Shown here one piece after another: positions 9,368 through 17,137 of a DNA stretch of 64,000 nt. The notes under the pieces are model-generated. The model had not been told where the DNA came from and made no database searches. It saw nothing but the letters and a program-made list of their open reading frames with translations. Source of the DNA: Trinickia mobilis (GTDB lineage Bacteria; Pseudomonadota; Gammaproteobacteria; Burkholderiales; Burkholderiaceae); the NCBI RefSeq assembly GCF_017315705.1, contig NZ_JAFLRF010000034.1:1-64000 (forward strand), read 5' to 3'. Numbering within the stretch: the stretch's first letter is position 1; every line of letters begins with the position of its first letter. Position numbers and translations under genes: made by a program.

Positions 9368-9378
9368 GCGCCCCCAAA

Positions 9379-9448
9379 CCTGGCGCTTCGCGCCAGGCCC
9401 CCCGAGGGGGGCAATCCCCCAAGGGGACTTCCTGCGCCCCGAAGGAAG
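9379..9448. repeat. Cluster of three GC-rich palindromes after purD
   Basis: Hairpin CCTGGCGC-TTC-GCGCCAGG (9379-9397), then CCCCCC-GA-GGGGGG (9398-9411), then CTTCCT...AGGAAG (9428-9448). No T-run follows any of them, so they are not standard terminators. Their compact modular layout suggests a dispersed intergenic palindromic element; the shorter CCCCCAAGGGG core also occurs at about 41755-41765. Confidence 0.6.
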
Positions 9449-9577
9449 TGGCCTTGGGCCGCGGGGCGGGAAATCTTGGGGCGGCCCGGCGATTTCCTTG
9501 AGAGCGGCAAGCGGTGCCGGCAACACAGCAGCGCGCCGGGCCTCGGGCGCCTCGTTTGGCGGGCGCCACGCATCGAA

Positions 9578-9607
9578 CTGCCGGGCATTCGCTAGAATTC
9601 CCGGCAG
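9578..9607. promoter_or_regulatory. Inverted repeat around the -10 of hemF
   Basis: Perfect 8-bp arms CTGCCGGG and CCCGGCAG separated by 14 bp that contain TAGAAT (9593-9598), a plausible -10 hexamer. The repeat ends 46 bp before the hemF start. It could be an operator or an mRNA 5' hairpin; no matching regulator is known to me. Confidence 0.4.
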
Positions 9608-9653
9608 TACTCTTTTATTGTCCGCGCCGCGGCAGCCCGCGCGCGTTGTTTCC

Positions 9654-10577
9654 ATGACCGATCCGACTTACGACGTAGAGGGCGTCCGCGCCTACTTCCA
9701 AGGCCTGCAGACGCACATCGCCGACGCGCTCGGCGCCCTCGACGGCACCCCGTTCGCCACCGACACCTGGCAGCGCGGCTCCGGCGAGAAGCTGCGCGGC
9801 GGCGGCGTGACGCGCATTCTCGAAGGCGGCGAGCTGTTCGAGCGCGGCGGCGTCGGCTTTTCCGACGTCGCGGGCGACGCCCTGCCCGGCTCGGCGAGCG
9901 CGGCACGCCCGCAGCTCGCGGGGCGCGGCTTCGAGGCGATGGGCGTGTCGCTCGTGATGCATCCGCGCAACCCGCACTGCCCGACCGTGCACATGAACGT
10001 GCGCCTCCTGATGGCGACGAAGGAAGGCGAGGCGCCGATCTTCTGGTTCGGCGGCGGCATGGACCTCACGCCCTGCTACGGCTACGAAGAAGACGCCCAG
10101 CATTTCCACCGCACCTGCCGCGACGCGCTCGAACCGTTCGGCGCGGACCTGTACCCGCGCTTCAAGCGCTGGTGCGACGAATACTTCTTCCTGAAGCACC
10201 GCAACGAGACGCGCGGCATCGGCGGCATTTTCTTCGACGACTTCGCCGAGCTCGGCTTTGACCGCTCGTTCGAGATGGTGAAGCGCGTCGGCGACGCGTT
10301 CCTCGCCGCCTACCTGCCGATCGTCGAAAAACGCCGTGCGACGCCGTACGGCGAAGCGGAGCGGTCGTTCCAGGCCTACCGGCGCGGCCGCTACGTCGAA
10401 TTCAACCTCGTCTTCGACCGCGGGACGCACTTCGGGCTGCAAAGCGGCGGCCGCACCGAGTCGATCCTGATGTCGATGCCGCCCGTCGCGAACTGGCGCT
10501 ACGACTGGCGGCCCGAGCCGGGCACGCCGGAGGCGCGCCTCTGCAGCGATTTCCTCAAGCCGCGCGACTGGCTATGA
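9654..10577 (+). CDS. hemF: Oxygen-dependent coproporphyrinogen III oxidase
   Basis: Aerobic heme synthesis enzyme that oxidatively decarboxylates coproporphyrinogen III to protoporphyrinogen IX. 307 aa, the usual HemF length. Conserved stretches include [19 protein letters not shown] near 49-67, [12 protein letters not shown] near 103, [20 protein letters not shown] near 175, and a C-terminal [20 protein letters not shown]. The ATG giving [11 protein letters not shown] was chosen; a longer frame upstream encodes low-complexity sequence and is rejected. It is followed by nadD in the same direction. Confidence 0.97.
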   Translation: MTDPTYDVEGVRAYFQGLQTHIADALGALDGTPFATDTWQRGSGEKLRGGGVTRILEGGELFERGGVGFSDVAGDALPGSASAARPQLAGRGFEAMGVSLVMHPRNPHCPTVHMNVRLLMATKEGEAPIFWFGGGMDLTPCYGYEEDAQHFHRTCRDALEPFGADLYPRFKRWCDEYFFLKHRNETRGIGGIFFDDFAELGFDRSFEMVKRVGDAFLAAYLPIVEKRRATPYGEAERSFQAYRRGRYVEFNLVFDRGTHFGLQSGGRTESILMSMPPVANWRYDWRPEPGTPEARLCSDFLKPRDWL

Positions 10578-10637
10578 CGCGCACCGCGCGAGGCGGCATG
10601 CCTCATGTCCGCCGCACCGCCGCGCTCGCTAATACGC

Positions 10638-10653
10638 AAAGGACTGTCATCTG
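10638..10653 (+). promoter_or_regulatory. Ribosome-binding site pointing to a CTG start of nadD
   Basis: AAAGGA at 10638-10643 lies 7 nt before an in-frame CTG (10651-10653). An in-frame TAA at 10630-10632 closes the frame upstream, and between it and TTG 10705 there is no ATG, GTG or TTG. No Shine-Dalgarno sequence precedes TTG 10705. The CTG may therefore be the true start, adding 18 residues. Confidence 0.5.
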
Positions 10654-10704
10654 AATCCGAAAGCCCGCTTTTCCGCCGCTGACCCGCTCGCGCCGCTGCC
10701 GCAG

Positions 10705-11385
10705 TTGCCGAGGCGCATCGGCCTGCTCGGCGGCACCTTCGATCCGATCCACAACGGCCACCTCGCGCTCGCGCGCCGGTTCGCCGACGTGCTGCGGCTG
10801 ACCGAGCTGGTGCTGTTGCCCGCCGGCCAGCCCTATCAGAAGGCCGGCGTCTCCCCCGCCGAGCACCGGCTCGCGATGACGCGCGCGGCGTCGGCATCGC
10901 TCGTGCTGCCCGGCGTGGCCGTCAGCGTCGCGACCGACGAAATCGAGCACCAAGGCCCGACCTACACCGTCGAGACGCTCGAGCGCTGGCGCGCGCGCGA
11001 AGGCGCCGGCGTGTCGCTGTCGCTTTTGATCGGCGCCGACCAGCTCGTGCATCTCGACAAGTGGCACCAGTGGCGGCGCCTCTTCGATTTCGCGCATATC
11101 TGCGCGGCGACGCGCCCTGGCTTCGATCTTGCGTCGGCGTCGCCCGCATTGCGCGGCGAACTGGCGGCGCGCGAGGCGAGCGCCGACGTGCTCCAAGGCA
11201 CGCCGAGCGGCCATCTGCTGATCGATACGGTGCTGGCGCTCGACGTCTCGGCCACCGACATCCGCCACCAGTTGCGCGACCGCCTCGCGCAACAGACGAA
11301 AGCCGCCGCCGCGGGCCGCCTCACCGACATGGTCCCCGACGCGGTCTCGGACTATATTCTTCAACATCATCTGTACCACCGGTAA
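10705..11385 (+). CDS. nadD: Nicotinate-nucleotide adenylyltransferase
   Basis: Transfers AMP to nicotinate mononucleotide in NAD synthesis. 226 aa from a TTG start that lacks a ribosome-binding site; a CTG at 10651 with AAAGGA in front would give 244 aa and is a serious alternative. The nucleotidyltransferase motif [14 protein letters not shown] is at 9-22, with the HxGH signature; the C-terminal motif reads [11 protein letters not shown] in place of the common SSTxIR. It is followed by rsfS after 3 bp, the typical nadD-rsfS-rlmH arrangement, so the three are surely one transcript. Confidence 0.94.
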   Translation: MPRRIGLLGGTFDPIHNGHLALARRFADVLRLTELVLLPAGQPYQKAGVSPAEHRLAMTRAASASLVLPGVAVSVATDEIEHQGPTYTVETLERWRAREGAGVSLSLLIGADQLVHLDKWHQWRRLFDFAHICAATRPGFDLASASPALRGELAAREASADVLQGTPSGHLLIDTVLALDVSATDIRHQLRDRLAQQTKAAAAGRLTDMVPDAVSDYILQHHLYHR

Positions 11386-11388
11386 TTT

Positions 11389-11841
11389 ATGGATATCCGC
11401 AAACTGCAACGCGCGATCGTCGACGGGCTCGAAGACATCAAGGCGCAAGACATCAAGGTGTTCAACACCAGCCACCTGACGGAGCTGTTCGATCGCGTGA
11501 TCGTCGCGAGCGGCACGTCGAACCGGCAGACCAAGGCGCTCGCCTCCAGCGTGCGCGAGAAAGTGAAGGAAGCCGGCGGCGACATCATCAGCACCGAAGG
11601 CGAGGACATCGGCGAATGGGTGCTCGTCGATTGCGGCGACGCGGTCGTGCATATCCTGCAGCCGGCGCTGCGCCAGTACTACAACCTCGAAGAAATCTGG
11701 GGCGACAAGCCCGTGCGCGTGAAGCTCGCGAATACGAGCGCGTTCGGCGGCGCGCGGGCGAGCGAACCGCTCGACGATGACGACGACGACGAGGCCCCCG
11801 CCGCGAAGCCGGCCCGCAAGGCGCCCGCCCGCCGCCGCTGA
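11389..11841 (+). CDS. rsfS: Ribosomal silencing factor RsfS
   Basis: Binds ribosomal protein uL14 on the 50S subunit and blocks subunit joining in starved cells. 150 aa; E. coli RsfS is 105 aa. The core (residues 1-115) contains the conserved IVASGTSNRQTKALA and EWVLVDCGDAVVHI segments. The extra length is a tail of seven nearly continuous acidic residues (LDDDDDDE) followed by an Ala/Lys/Arg-rich end, a charged bipolar extension. Placed 3 bp after nadD and 3 bp before rlmH. Confidence 0.95.
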   Translation: MDIRKLQRAIVDGLEDIKAQDIKVFNTSHLTELFDRVIVASGTSNRQTKALASSVREKVKEAGGDIISTEGEDIGEWVLVDCGDAVVHILQPALRQYYNLEEIWGDKPVRVKLANTSAFGGARASEPLDDDDDDEAPAAKPARKAPARRR

Positions 11842-11844
11842 GTC

Positions 11845-12315
11845 ATGAAGCTGCATATCCTCGCGGTCGGTCACAAGATGCCCGACTGGATCTCGACCGG
11901 CTTCGACGAATATGCAAAGCGCATGCCGCCCGAGCTGCGCATCGAACTGCGCGAGATCAAGCCCGAGCAGCGCTCGTCGGGCCGCTCCGCCGAGAGCGTG
12001 ATGGCGGCCGAACGTCAGCGCATCGAAGCCGTCCTGCCGAAAAACGCGCGCCTCGTCGCGCTCGACGAGCGCGGCCGCGACTGGACCACGATGCAGCTCG
12101 CCGACGCGCTGCCCGGCTGGCAGCAGGACGGACGCGACGTCGCATTTGTGATCGGCGGCGCGGACGGCCTCGACAGCCAAGTGAAAGCGCGCGCCGAACT
12201 GATGCTGCGCGTGTCGAGCCTCACGCTGCCGCACGGCATGGTGCGCGTGCTGCTCGCCGAACAGCTTTACCGCGCGTGGAGCATCACGCAGAATCACCCC
12301 TACCACCGCGCCTGA
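11845..12315 (+). CDS. rlmH: 23S rRNA (pseudouridine1915-N3)-methyltransferase
   Basis: SPOUT-class methyltransferase that modifies pseudouridine 1915 in helix 69 of 23S rRNA. 156 aa, matching the family's 155. It begins [15 protein letters not shown], has the SAM-pocket motif FVIGGADGL near 102-110 and the C-terminal [12 protein letters not shown] knot region. It follows rsfS by 3 bp, completing the classical ribosome-linked gene trio. Confidence 0.97.
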   Translation: MKLHILAVGHKMPDWISTGFDEYAKRMPPELRIELREIKPEQRSSGRSAESVMAAERQRIEAVLPKNARLVALDERGRDWTTMQLADALPGWQQDGRDVAFVIGGADGLDSQVKARAELMLRVSSLTLPHGMVRVLLAEQLYRAWSITQNHPYHRA

Positions 12316-12398
12316 CGCGCCGTTCTCGCCGGCGATGCCACAACTGATCACCCGGCATCGCGCCAGACGCGCCACGGTGCGTCCTACGAGAACGATAC

Positions 12399-13034
12399 AT
12401 GCCGCAAGACGACTCCCCTCTTCCACGCCATCCCTTCGTCTATCTCGCGTCGCAAAGCCCGCGCCGCCAGGAACTGCTCTCGCAGCTCAACGTGCGCTTC
12501 GAGCTGCTGCTGCCCCGCCCCGATGAAGACGCGGAAGCGCTCGAAGCGGAGCAAGACGGCGAAGCGGCAGATCACTACGTGCTGCGCGTGTGCGTCGCGA
12601 AGGCCGAGGCGGCGCGCGCACGGCTCGTCGCGGGCAGCCATCCCGCTGCGCCGATTTTGGTTGCGGACACGACCGTCACGATCGACGGCGCGATCCTCGG
12701 CAAGCCCGGCGACGTCGAGCATGCGGTCGCGATGCTGTCGCAGCTCGCGGGCCGCGAGCACGAGGTGCTGACCGCGCTCGCCGTGATCGATGCCATGGGC
12801 GAACTGCTGCCGCCCGCGCTGTCGCGCTCGACGGTGCGCTTCGCCGCCGCTCCGCTCGCTGCGCTGCAGCGCTACGCCGAGAGCGGCGAGCCGCTCGGCA
12901 AGGCCGGCGCCTATGGGATTCAAGGCCGCGCCGCCGAATTCATCGAGCGTATCGACGGGTCCTATTCAGGTATTATGGGTCTGCCCCTTTTTGAGACCGC
13001 CGCATTGCTGCGCACGGCTCGCGTGGACTTCTAA
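12399..13034 (+). CDS. Maf-type nucleotide pyrophosphatase
   Basis: 211-aa Maf/Ham1-fold pyrophosphatase that removes non-canonical or excess nucleoside triphosphates (dTTP/UTP or m7GTP type). The N-terminal substrate loop [12 protein letters not shown] is at 16-27, the catalytic aspartate region reads VADTTV, and [19 protein letters not shown] and [10 protein letters not shown] follow. Located 83 bp after rlmH and 5 bp before rng; the maf-rng pairing is common in proteobacteria. Which of the Maf subtypes it is (YhdE or YceF) cannot be settled, though linkage to rng fits the YhdE type. Confidence 0.92.
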   Translation: MPQDDSPLPRHPFVYLASQSPRRQELLSQLNVRFELLLPRPDEDAEALEAEQDGEAADHYVLRVCVAKAEAARARLVAGSHPAAPILVADTTVTIDGAILGKPGDVEHAVAMLSQLAGREHEVLTALAVIDAMGELLPPALSRSTVRFAAAPLAALQRYAESGEPLGKAGAYGIQGRAAEFIERIDGSYSGIMGLPLFETAALLRTARVDF

Positions 13035-13039
13035 CAGAC

Positions 13040-14509
13040 ATGAACGAAGAGATTCTGATCAACGTCACTCCGCAAGAAACGCGCGTCGCGTTGGTCCAGC
13101 AAGGCGCCGTGCAGGAGCTTCATGTCGAGCGCACGGCCGCGCGCGGGCGCGTCGGCAATGTGTATCTCGGCAAGGTCGTGCGCGTGCTGCCCGGCATGCA
13201 GTCCGCGTTCATCGATATCGGGCTCGAGCGCGCTGCGTTCCTGCACGTCGCCGATATCTGGCATCCGCGCATCGCCGGCGAATCGCAGGCTCAGGCGCCG
13301 CACCAGCCGATCGAGAAGATCGTCTTCGAAGGACAGACGCTGATGGTGCAGGTCGTCAAAGACCCGATCGGCACGAAGGGCGCGCGCCTCTCGACGCAGG
13401 TCAGCATCGCGGGCCGCACGCTCGTCTATCTGCCGCAGGAGCCGCATATCGGCATCTCGCAGAAGATCGAGAGCGAAACGGAGCGCGAAGCGATCCGCGC
13501 GCGCCTGACGGCCGTGCTGCCCGTCGACGAGAAAGGCGGCTACATCGTGCGCACGATCGCGGAAGACGCCACGAGCGAAGAACTCGCGGCCGACGTCGCC
13601 TACCTGCGCAAGACCTGGGCGACGATCGTCGCACAAGCGCAGCGCCTGCCGCCGACGAGCCTGCTCTATCAAGACTTGAACCTGTCGCAGCGCGTGCTGC
13701 GCGACTTCGTCAACGACGAGACGACGCGCATCCAGGTCGATTCGCGCGAGACGCATCAGATGCTCGCCGAGTTTGCGGCGGAATTCACGCCGGCCGTCAG
13801 CTCGAAGCTCCACCACTACACCGGCGAGCGGCCGCTCTTCGATCTGTACAACATCGAGGCCGAGATTCAGCGTGCGCTGTCGCGGCGCGTCGATCTGAAA
13901 TCGGGCGGCTACCTGATGATCGACCAGACCGAGGCGATGACGGCAATCGACGTCAACACGGGCGGCTACGTCGGCGCGCGCAACTTCGACGACACGATCT
14001 TCAAGACCAACCTGGAAGCCGCGCATACGATCGCGCGGCAACTGCGGCTGCGCAATCTGGGCGGCATCATCATCATCGACTTCATCGACATGGAGAACGC
14101 CGAGCATCGCGATGCCGTGCTCGGGGAACTGAAGAAGGCGCTGTCGCGCGATCGCACGCGGGTGACGGTGAACGGGTTCTCGCAGCTCGGGCTGGTCGAG
14201 ATGACACGCAAGCGCACGCGCGAATCGCTCGCGCACGTGCTGTGCGAGCCGTGTCCGGTTTGCCAGGGCAAGGGGCAAGTCAAGACCGCGCGCACCGTTT
14301 GCTACGACGTGCTGCGCGAAATCCTGCGCGAGTCGCGGCAGTTCAATCCGCGCGAGTTTCGCGTGGTCGCTTCGCAGCAGGTGATCGATCTGTTTCTCGA
14401 CGAGGAATCGCAGCATCTCGCCATGCTGATGGATTTCATCGGCAAGCCGGTGTCGTTGCAGGTCGAGTCGAATTTGAGTCAGGAGCAGTACGACATCGTT
14501 CTGATGTAG
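13040..14509 (+). CDS. rng: Ribonuclease G
   Basis: Endoribonuclease of the RNase E/G family that matures the 5' end of 16S rRNA and takes part in mRNA decay. 489 aa, exactly the size of E. coli RNase G, without the long RNase E scaffold. An S1-like RNA-binding domain covers about residues 35-120 (RGRVGNVYLGKVVRVLPGMQ), the Mg2+ site lies around AIDVNTGG and IIIIDFIDM, and the zinc-link motif CEPCPVCQGKG is present near residue 408. Start ATG follows the maf stop by 5 bp. Confidence 0.97.
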   Translation: MNEEILINVTPQETRVALVQQGAVQELHVERTAARGRVGNVYLGKVVRVLPGMQSAFIDIGLERAAFLHVADIWHPRIAGESQAQAPHQPIEKIVFEGQTLMVQVVKDPIGTKGARLSTQVSIAGRTLVYLPQEPHIGISQKIESETEREAIRARLTAVLPVDEKGGYIVRTIAEDATSEELAADVAYLRKTWATIVAQAQRLPPTSLLYQDLNLSQRVLRDFVNDETTRIQVDSRETHQMLAEFAAEFTPAVSSKLHHYTGERPLFDLYNIEAEIQRALSRRVDLKSGGYLMIDQTEAMTAIDVNTGGYVGARNFDDTIFKTNLEAAHTIARQLRLRNLGGIIIIDFIDMENAEHRDAVLGELKKALSRDRTRVTVNGFSQLGLVEMTRKRTRESLAHVLCEPCPVCQGKGQVKTARTVCYDVLREILRESRQFNPREFRVVASQQVIDLFLDEESQHLAMLMDFIGKPVSLQVESNLSQEQYDIVLM

Positions 14510-14818
14510 CGTTCGCGTCCCCCGCCTTTCGCAGGGCGCGGGCAAGACGCTGACGTGGTCATGGCCATTGGCTGGCAGAGGCCGGCCGGCTTTGAATGGC
14601 TTGATTCATTCATTCGATTTGCCGTATGCGCGCATGGCGGCGCGGACCCTATCGATCGAATGCTTCCGACTCCACGTTTACCCGCTGTCCGCGCGCACTC
14701 CGCCCGGCAGCACGGGCCCCATACCCAAGCGCTGAATCCGACTATAGACGCGCGGCGTATTGCGCCCCCTCGCTCCACGGCATATTTTTCGTCACCCCAC
14801 GAACTAAGGAGACGAGCC
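14510..14818. other. Intergenic region upstream of the ammonium transporter
   Basis: 309 bp without a gene. I looked for a sigma-54 promoter (TGGCAC-N5-TTGC), expected for nitrogen-controlled amt genes, and saw none. An ACTATAGACG stretch near 14741 could contain a -10. AAGGAGA at 14806-14812 is the ribosome-binding site that decides the GTG start of the next gene. Confidence 0.5.
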
Positions 14819-16060
14819 GTGCTACCCGCTTCGATGCCGATCAACGTCGGCAATACCGCATTCATGCTGCTGTGCGCGAGCCTGGTCATGCTGATGACGC
14901 CAGGGCTCGCGTTCTTCTATGGCGGCCTCGTCGAGCGCAAGAACGTGCTCGCGATCATGATGCAGAGTTTCATCTCGCTCGCCTGGACGACCGTGCTCTG
15001 GTTCGCGTTCGGCTACTCGATGTGCTTCGGCCCGACGTGGCACGGGATCGTCGGCGATCCGACCTACTACGCGTTCCTGCGCGGCATCACGCTGCAGACG
15101 ATGTTCCAGGGCAACGACGCCGGCATTCCGCTCGTCGTCCATGTCGCGTATCAGATGATGTTCGCGATCATCACGCCTGCGTTGATCACCGGCGCCTTCA
15201 CGAACCGCGTGACGTTCAAGGCGTACTTTCTATTCCTTACCGGCTGGCTCGTGCTCGTGTACTTCCCGTTCGTGCATATGGTTTGGAGTCCGGAAGGCCT
15301 GCTCGCGAAGTGGGGCGTGCTCGATTACGCCGGCGGCATCGTCGTGCACAACACGGCCGGCTTCGCGGCGCTCGCTTCGGTGCTCTATGTGGGGCGCCGT
15401 CATAGCGTCGAGCACAAGCCTCACAACGTGCCGCTGATCGCCCTCGGCACGGGGCTGCTCTGGTTCGGCTGGTACGGGTTCAACGCGGGGTCCGAGTTGC
15501 GCATCGACGCGGTGACCGCGTCGTCGTTCCTCAACACCGACGTCGCCGCGTCGTTTGCGGCCGTCACGTGGCTCTTGATCGAATGGCTGAACGCGCGTCA
15601 GCCGAAGTTCGTCGGGCTCCTGACCGGATCGGTTGCGGGTCTCGCGACGATCACGCCGGCCGCGGGCTACGTCTCGCTCGATACGGCCGCCATCATCGGC
15701 GTGGCCGCCGGGCTCATCTGCTATTACGCGGTCGCGCTGAAGAACAAGCTGGGCCTCGACGATGCGCTCGATGTCTGGGGCGTCCACGGCGTGGGCGGCT
15801 TGACCGGCACGATCCTGCTCGGCGTGTTCGCGTCGAAGGCATGGAATGCGAACGGCGCCGACGGCCTCTTGCTCGGCGGCACCGACTTCTTCCTCAAGCA
15901 ATGTGTCGCGGTGATCGTGTCCGGCATCTGGGCATTCGTGTTCACCTGGGGCATGCTGTGGCTGATCGATCGCGTGACGCGCGTGAAGGTCGGCGCAGAG
16001 GCTGCGCAGCGCGGGCTCGACACCGAGCTGCACGGCGAGGTCGCTTATCTGGATACGTGA
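14819..16060 (+). CDS. Ammonium transporter, Amt family
   Basis: 413-aa inner-membrane channel for ammonium with about eleven hydrophobic helices. The pore histidines are His177 (VHNTAGF) and His323 (WGVHGVGG), the pair that shuttles protons in AmtB; the gating motif FYGGLVERKN is near the N-terminus. The start is GTG at 14819 with AAGGAGA 6 nt upstream. There is no cleavable signal peptide like that of E. coli AmtB. No glnK lies next to it, so it is an orphan Amt, perhaps constitutive. A strong terminator follows directly. Confidence 0.93.
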   Translation: MLPASMPINVGNTAFMLLCASLVMLMTPGLAFFYGGLVERKNVLAIMMQSFISLAWTTVLWFAFGYSMCFGPTWHGIVGDPTYYAFLRGITLQTMFQGNDAGIPLVVHVAYQMMFAIITPALITGAFTNRVTFKAYFLFLTGWLVLVYFPFVHMVWSPEGLLAKWGVLDYAGGIVVHNTAGFAALASVLYVGRRHSVEHKPHNVPLIALGTGLLWFGWYGFNAGSELRIDAVTASSFLNTDVAASFAAVTWLLIEWLNARQPKFVGLLTGSVAGLATITPAAGYVSLDTAAIIGVAAGLICYYAVALKNKLGLDDALDVWGVHGVGGLTGTILLGVFASKAWNANGADGLLLGGTDFFLKQCVAVIVSGIWAFVFTWGMLWLIDRVTRVKVGAEAAQRGLDTELHGEVAYLDT

Positions 16061-16065
16061 TGCTC

Positions 16066-16096
16066 GCGGCGCTGCCCATCGGGCAGCGCCGCTTTT
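16066..16096 (+). terminator. Rho-independent terminator of the ammonium transporter gene
   Basis: Perfect 12-bp stem GCGGCGCTGCCC / GGGCAGCGCCGC with loop ATC at 16066-16092, followed by TTTT, starting 6 bp after the stop codon. Confidence 0.9.
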
Positions 16097-16119
16097 ACAT
16101 TTGGTTACTCGAATCGGCG

Positions 16120-16302
16120 TCAGTGGTGCCAGCCCCCATGCCAGCAACAGCCGCCGCCGAAGCCCACGCCCACGCTGACCGACGGCCCATAGTAATAGCC
16201 CGGGTAGTAGTAGCCCGGCGCATAGGCATAGCCCGGCGGAGGCGCCACGACGCAGCCGGACAGTCCGCCGAGAAGCGCAACAGCGATCAGAATTCTGCCC
16301 AT
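16120..16302 (-). CDS. Small Tyr/Gly-rich lipoprotein with His/Cys-rich end
   Basis: 60-aa predicted lipoprotein. The signal peptide is followed by the lipobox LSGC (Cys17); the mature part is PPPGYAYAPGYYYPGYYYGP, then GVGFGG and a terminal GGGCCWHGGWHH. The ATG at 16302 has AGGAGA six bases upstream; a longer frame from 16416 is rejected because it would bury the signal peptide. The clustered Cys and His residues at the end could bind a metal, but this is inference. Similar short Tyr-Gly-rich lipoproteins are common and uncharacterised in Burkholderiales. Confidence 0.8.
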   Translation of the reverse strand: MGRILIAVALLGGLSGCVVAPPPGYAYAPGYYYPGYYYGPSVSVGVGFGGGCCWHGGWHH

Positions 16303-16509
16303 GGTCGTTCTCCTAGTCGTTGTGTTGTTTAGATAAGCACGGGCCGCCCGCCGTTCGAGTACGAATTGTGACTTGCGTAACGGCATATTTTTTCTGTCAG
16401 ACGATAGGCGTGGCAATTCGGCGCCGCTTCCCCCCGCTCCGCCCCCCCTTTGCTACCCGCGAGGATCACCTAGAATTTTTGTATGCAGGTGACTTCGAAG
16501 GAGGCTGCC

Positions 16510-16668
16510 ATGGCTGAATCGATGGTGAGCACAGTAGTCGGTCTGATCGTGCTGATCGTGGCCGCGATCCTCGTGACCTCGCACTACCGGCGCGAACATC
16601 ACAGGGAACGGCTGCTCTCGCGGCTGGACGCGCATCGGCTCTGGGACCGGATGCGGCATCGGCACTGA
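16510..16668 (+). CDS. Small single-span membrane protein
   Basis: 52-aa hypothetical protein. One hydrophobic helix (about residues 5-24, VSTVVGLIVLIVAAILV) is followed by a strongly basic, His-rich tail (HYRREHHRERLLSRLDAHR). The ATG at 16510 is preceded by AAGGAGG at good spacing, which is why it is preferred over the ATG at 16483; TAGAAT at about 16470 could be its -10. Function unknown; topology predicts the basic tail in the cytoplasm. Confidence 0.65.
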   Translation: MAESMVSTVVGLIVLIVAAILVTSHYRREHHRERLLSRLDAHRLWDRMRHRH

Positions 16669-16762
16669 TTGCCGCGCTCCCGCTTGCGCGTCAGGCGCGC
16701 AACGCGCAGACGCCCGCTTGGCGGTGCGTACCCCACGGTGAACAGCTTGAACGGAGACGAGC

Positions 16763-17077
16763 ATGTCCGACGAACAAGCGCAGTGGCAAATGGAAGAATA
16801 CGAAGGATTCGAGATCCATGTGGCCCCGTTTGTGAAGGGCCAGCCAGAGAATCAGGCGCCGCAGCCCGGCGACCGGTATACCTACATCGGCTTCGTCTGC
16901 CACCCGGGTGCCGACCCGAAACTGCCCGGCCATTCGGTGCCGTTTCATGCGGACGGCGAAGAGTCGTTCAAGAGCGCGGCCGACGCGTTGTATGAAGGCG
17001 TCCATGTGGGGCGCAGCATCGTCGATGGGACGCATTCCGATCTGACGGTGCTGCCTCTCGTGACGGGGGGTGTCTAG
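16763..17077 (+). CDS. Hypothetical protein, 104 aa
   Basis: Soluble acidic protein beginning MSDEQAQWQMEEYEGFEIHV, with HPGADPKLPGHSVPFHADGEESFKSA-type central sequence rich in His and Asp. No signal peptide or membrane segment. The ATG has CGGAGACG in front. It follows the small membrane protein by 94 bp on the same strand. I do not recognise a characterised family; regular codon use and a clear ribosome-binding site support it as real. Confidence 0.75.
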   Translation: MSDEQAQWQMEEYEGFEIHVAPFVKGQPENQAPQPGDRYTYIGFVCHPGADPKLPGHSVPFHADGEESFKSAADALYEGVHVGRSIVDGTHSDLTVLPLVTGGV

Positions 17078-17110
17078 CCGGCCGCTTTGCATGGGGCCCG
17101 AGTCGGTGCT
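17076..17110. repeat. Diverged relative of the 49-bp repeat near 50.3 kb
   Basis: The segment from 17076 matches the core of the 50249-50373 repeat at 24 of 28 positions (shared GCATGGGGCC and GAGT ends) and continues into CGGTGCT, like the next repeat unit. Lies between the hypothetical gene and msbA. Confidence 0.6.
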
Positions 17111-17137
17111 CCGCATGGGGCCGCCGCATCGAACGCG

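Noticed and set aside
9379-9448. Terminator of purD
   Set aside because: The hairpins lack T-runs on the plus strand; they are listed as a repeat element instead.
14510-14818. Sigma-54 promoter or riboswitch before the ammonium transporter
   Set aside because: No TGGCAC-N5-TTGC sequence or recognisable leader fold was found.
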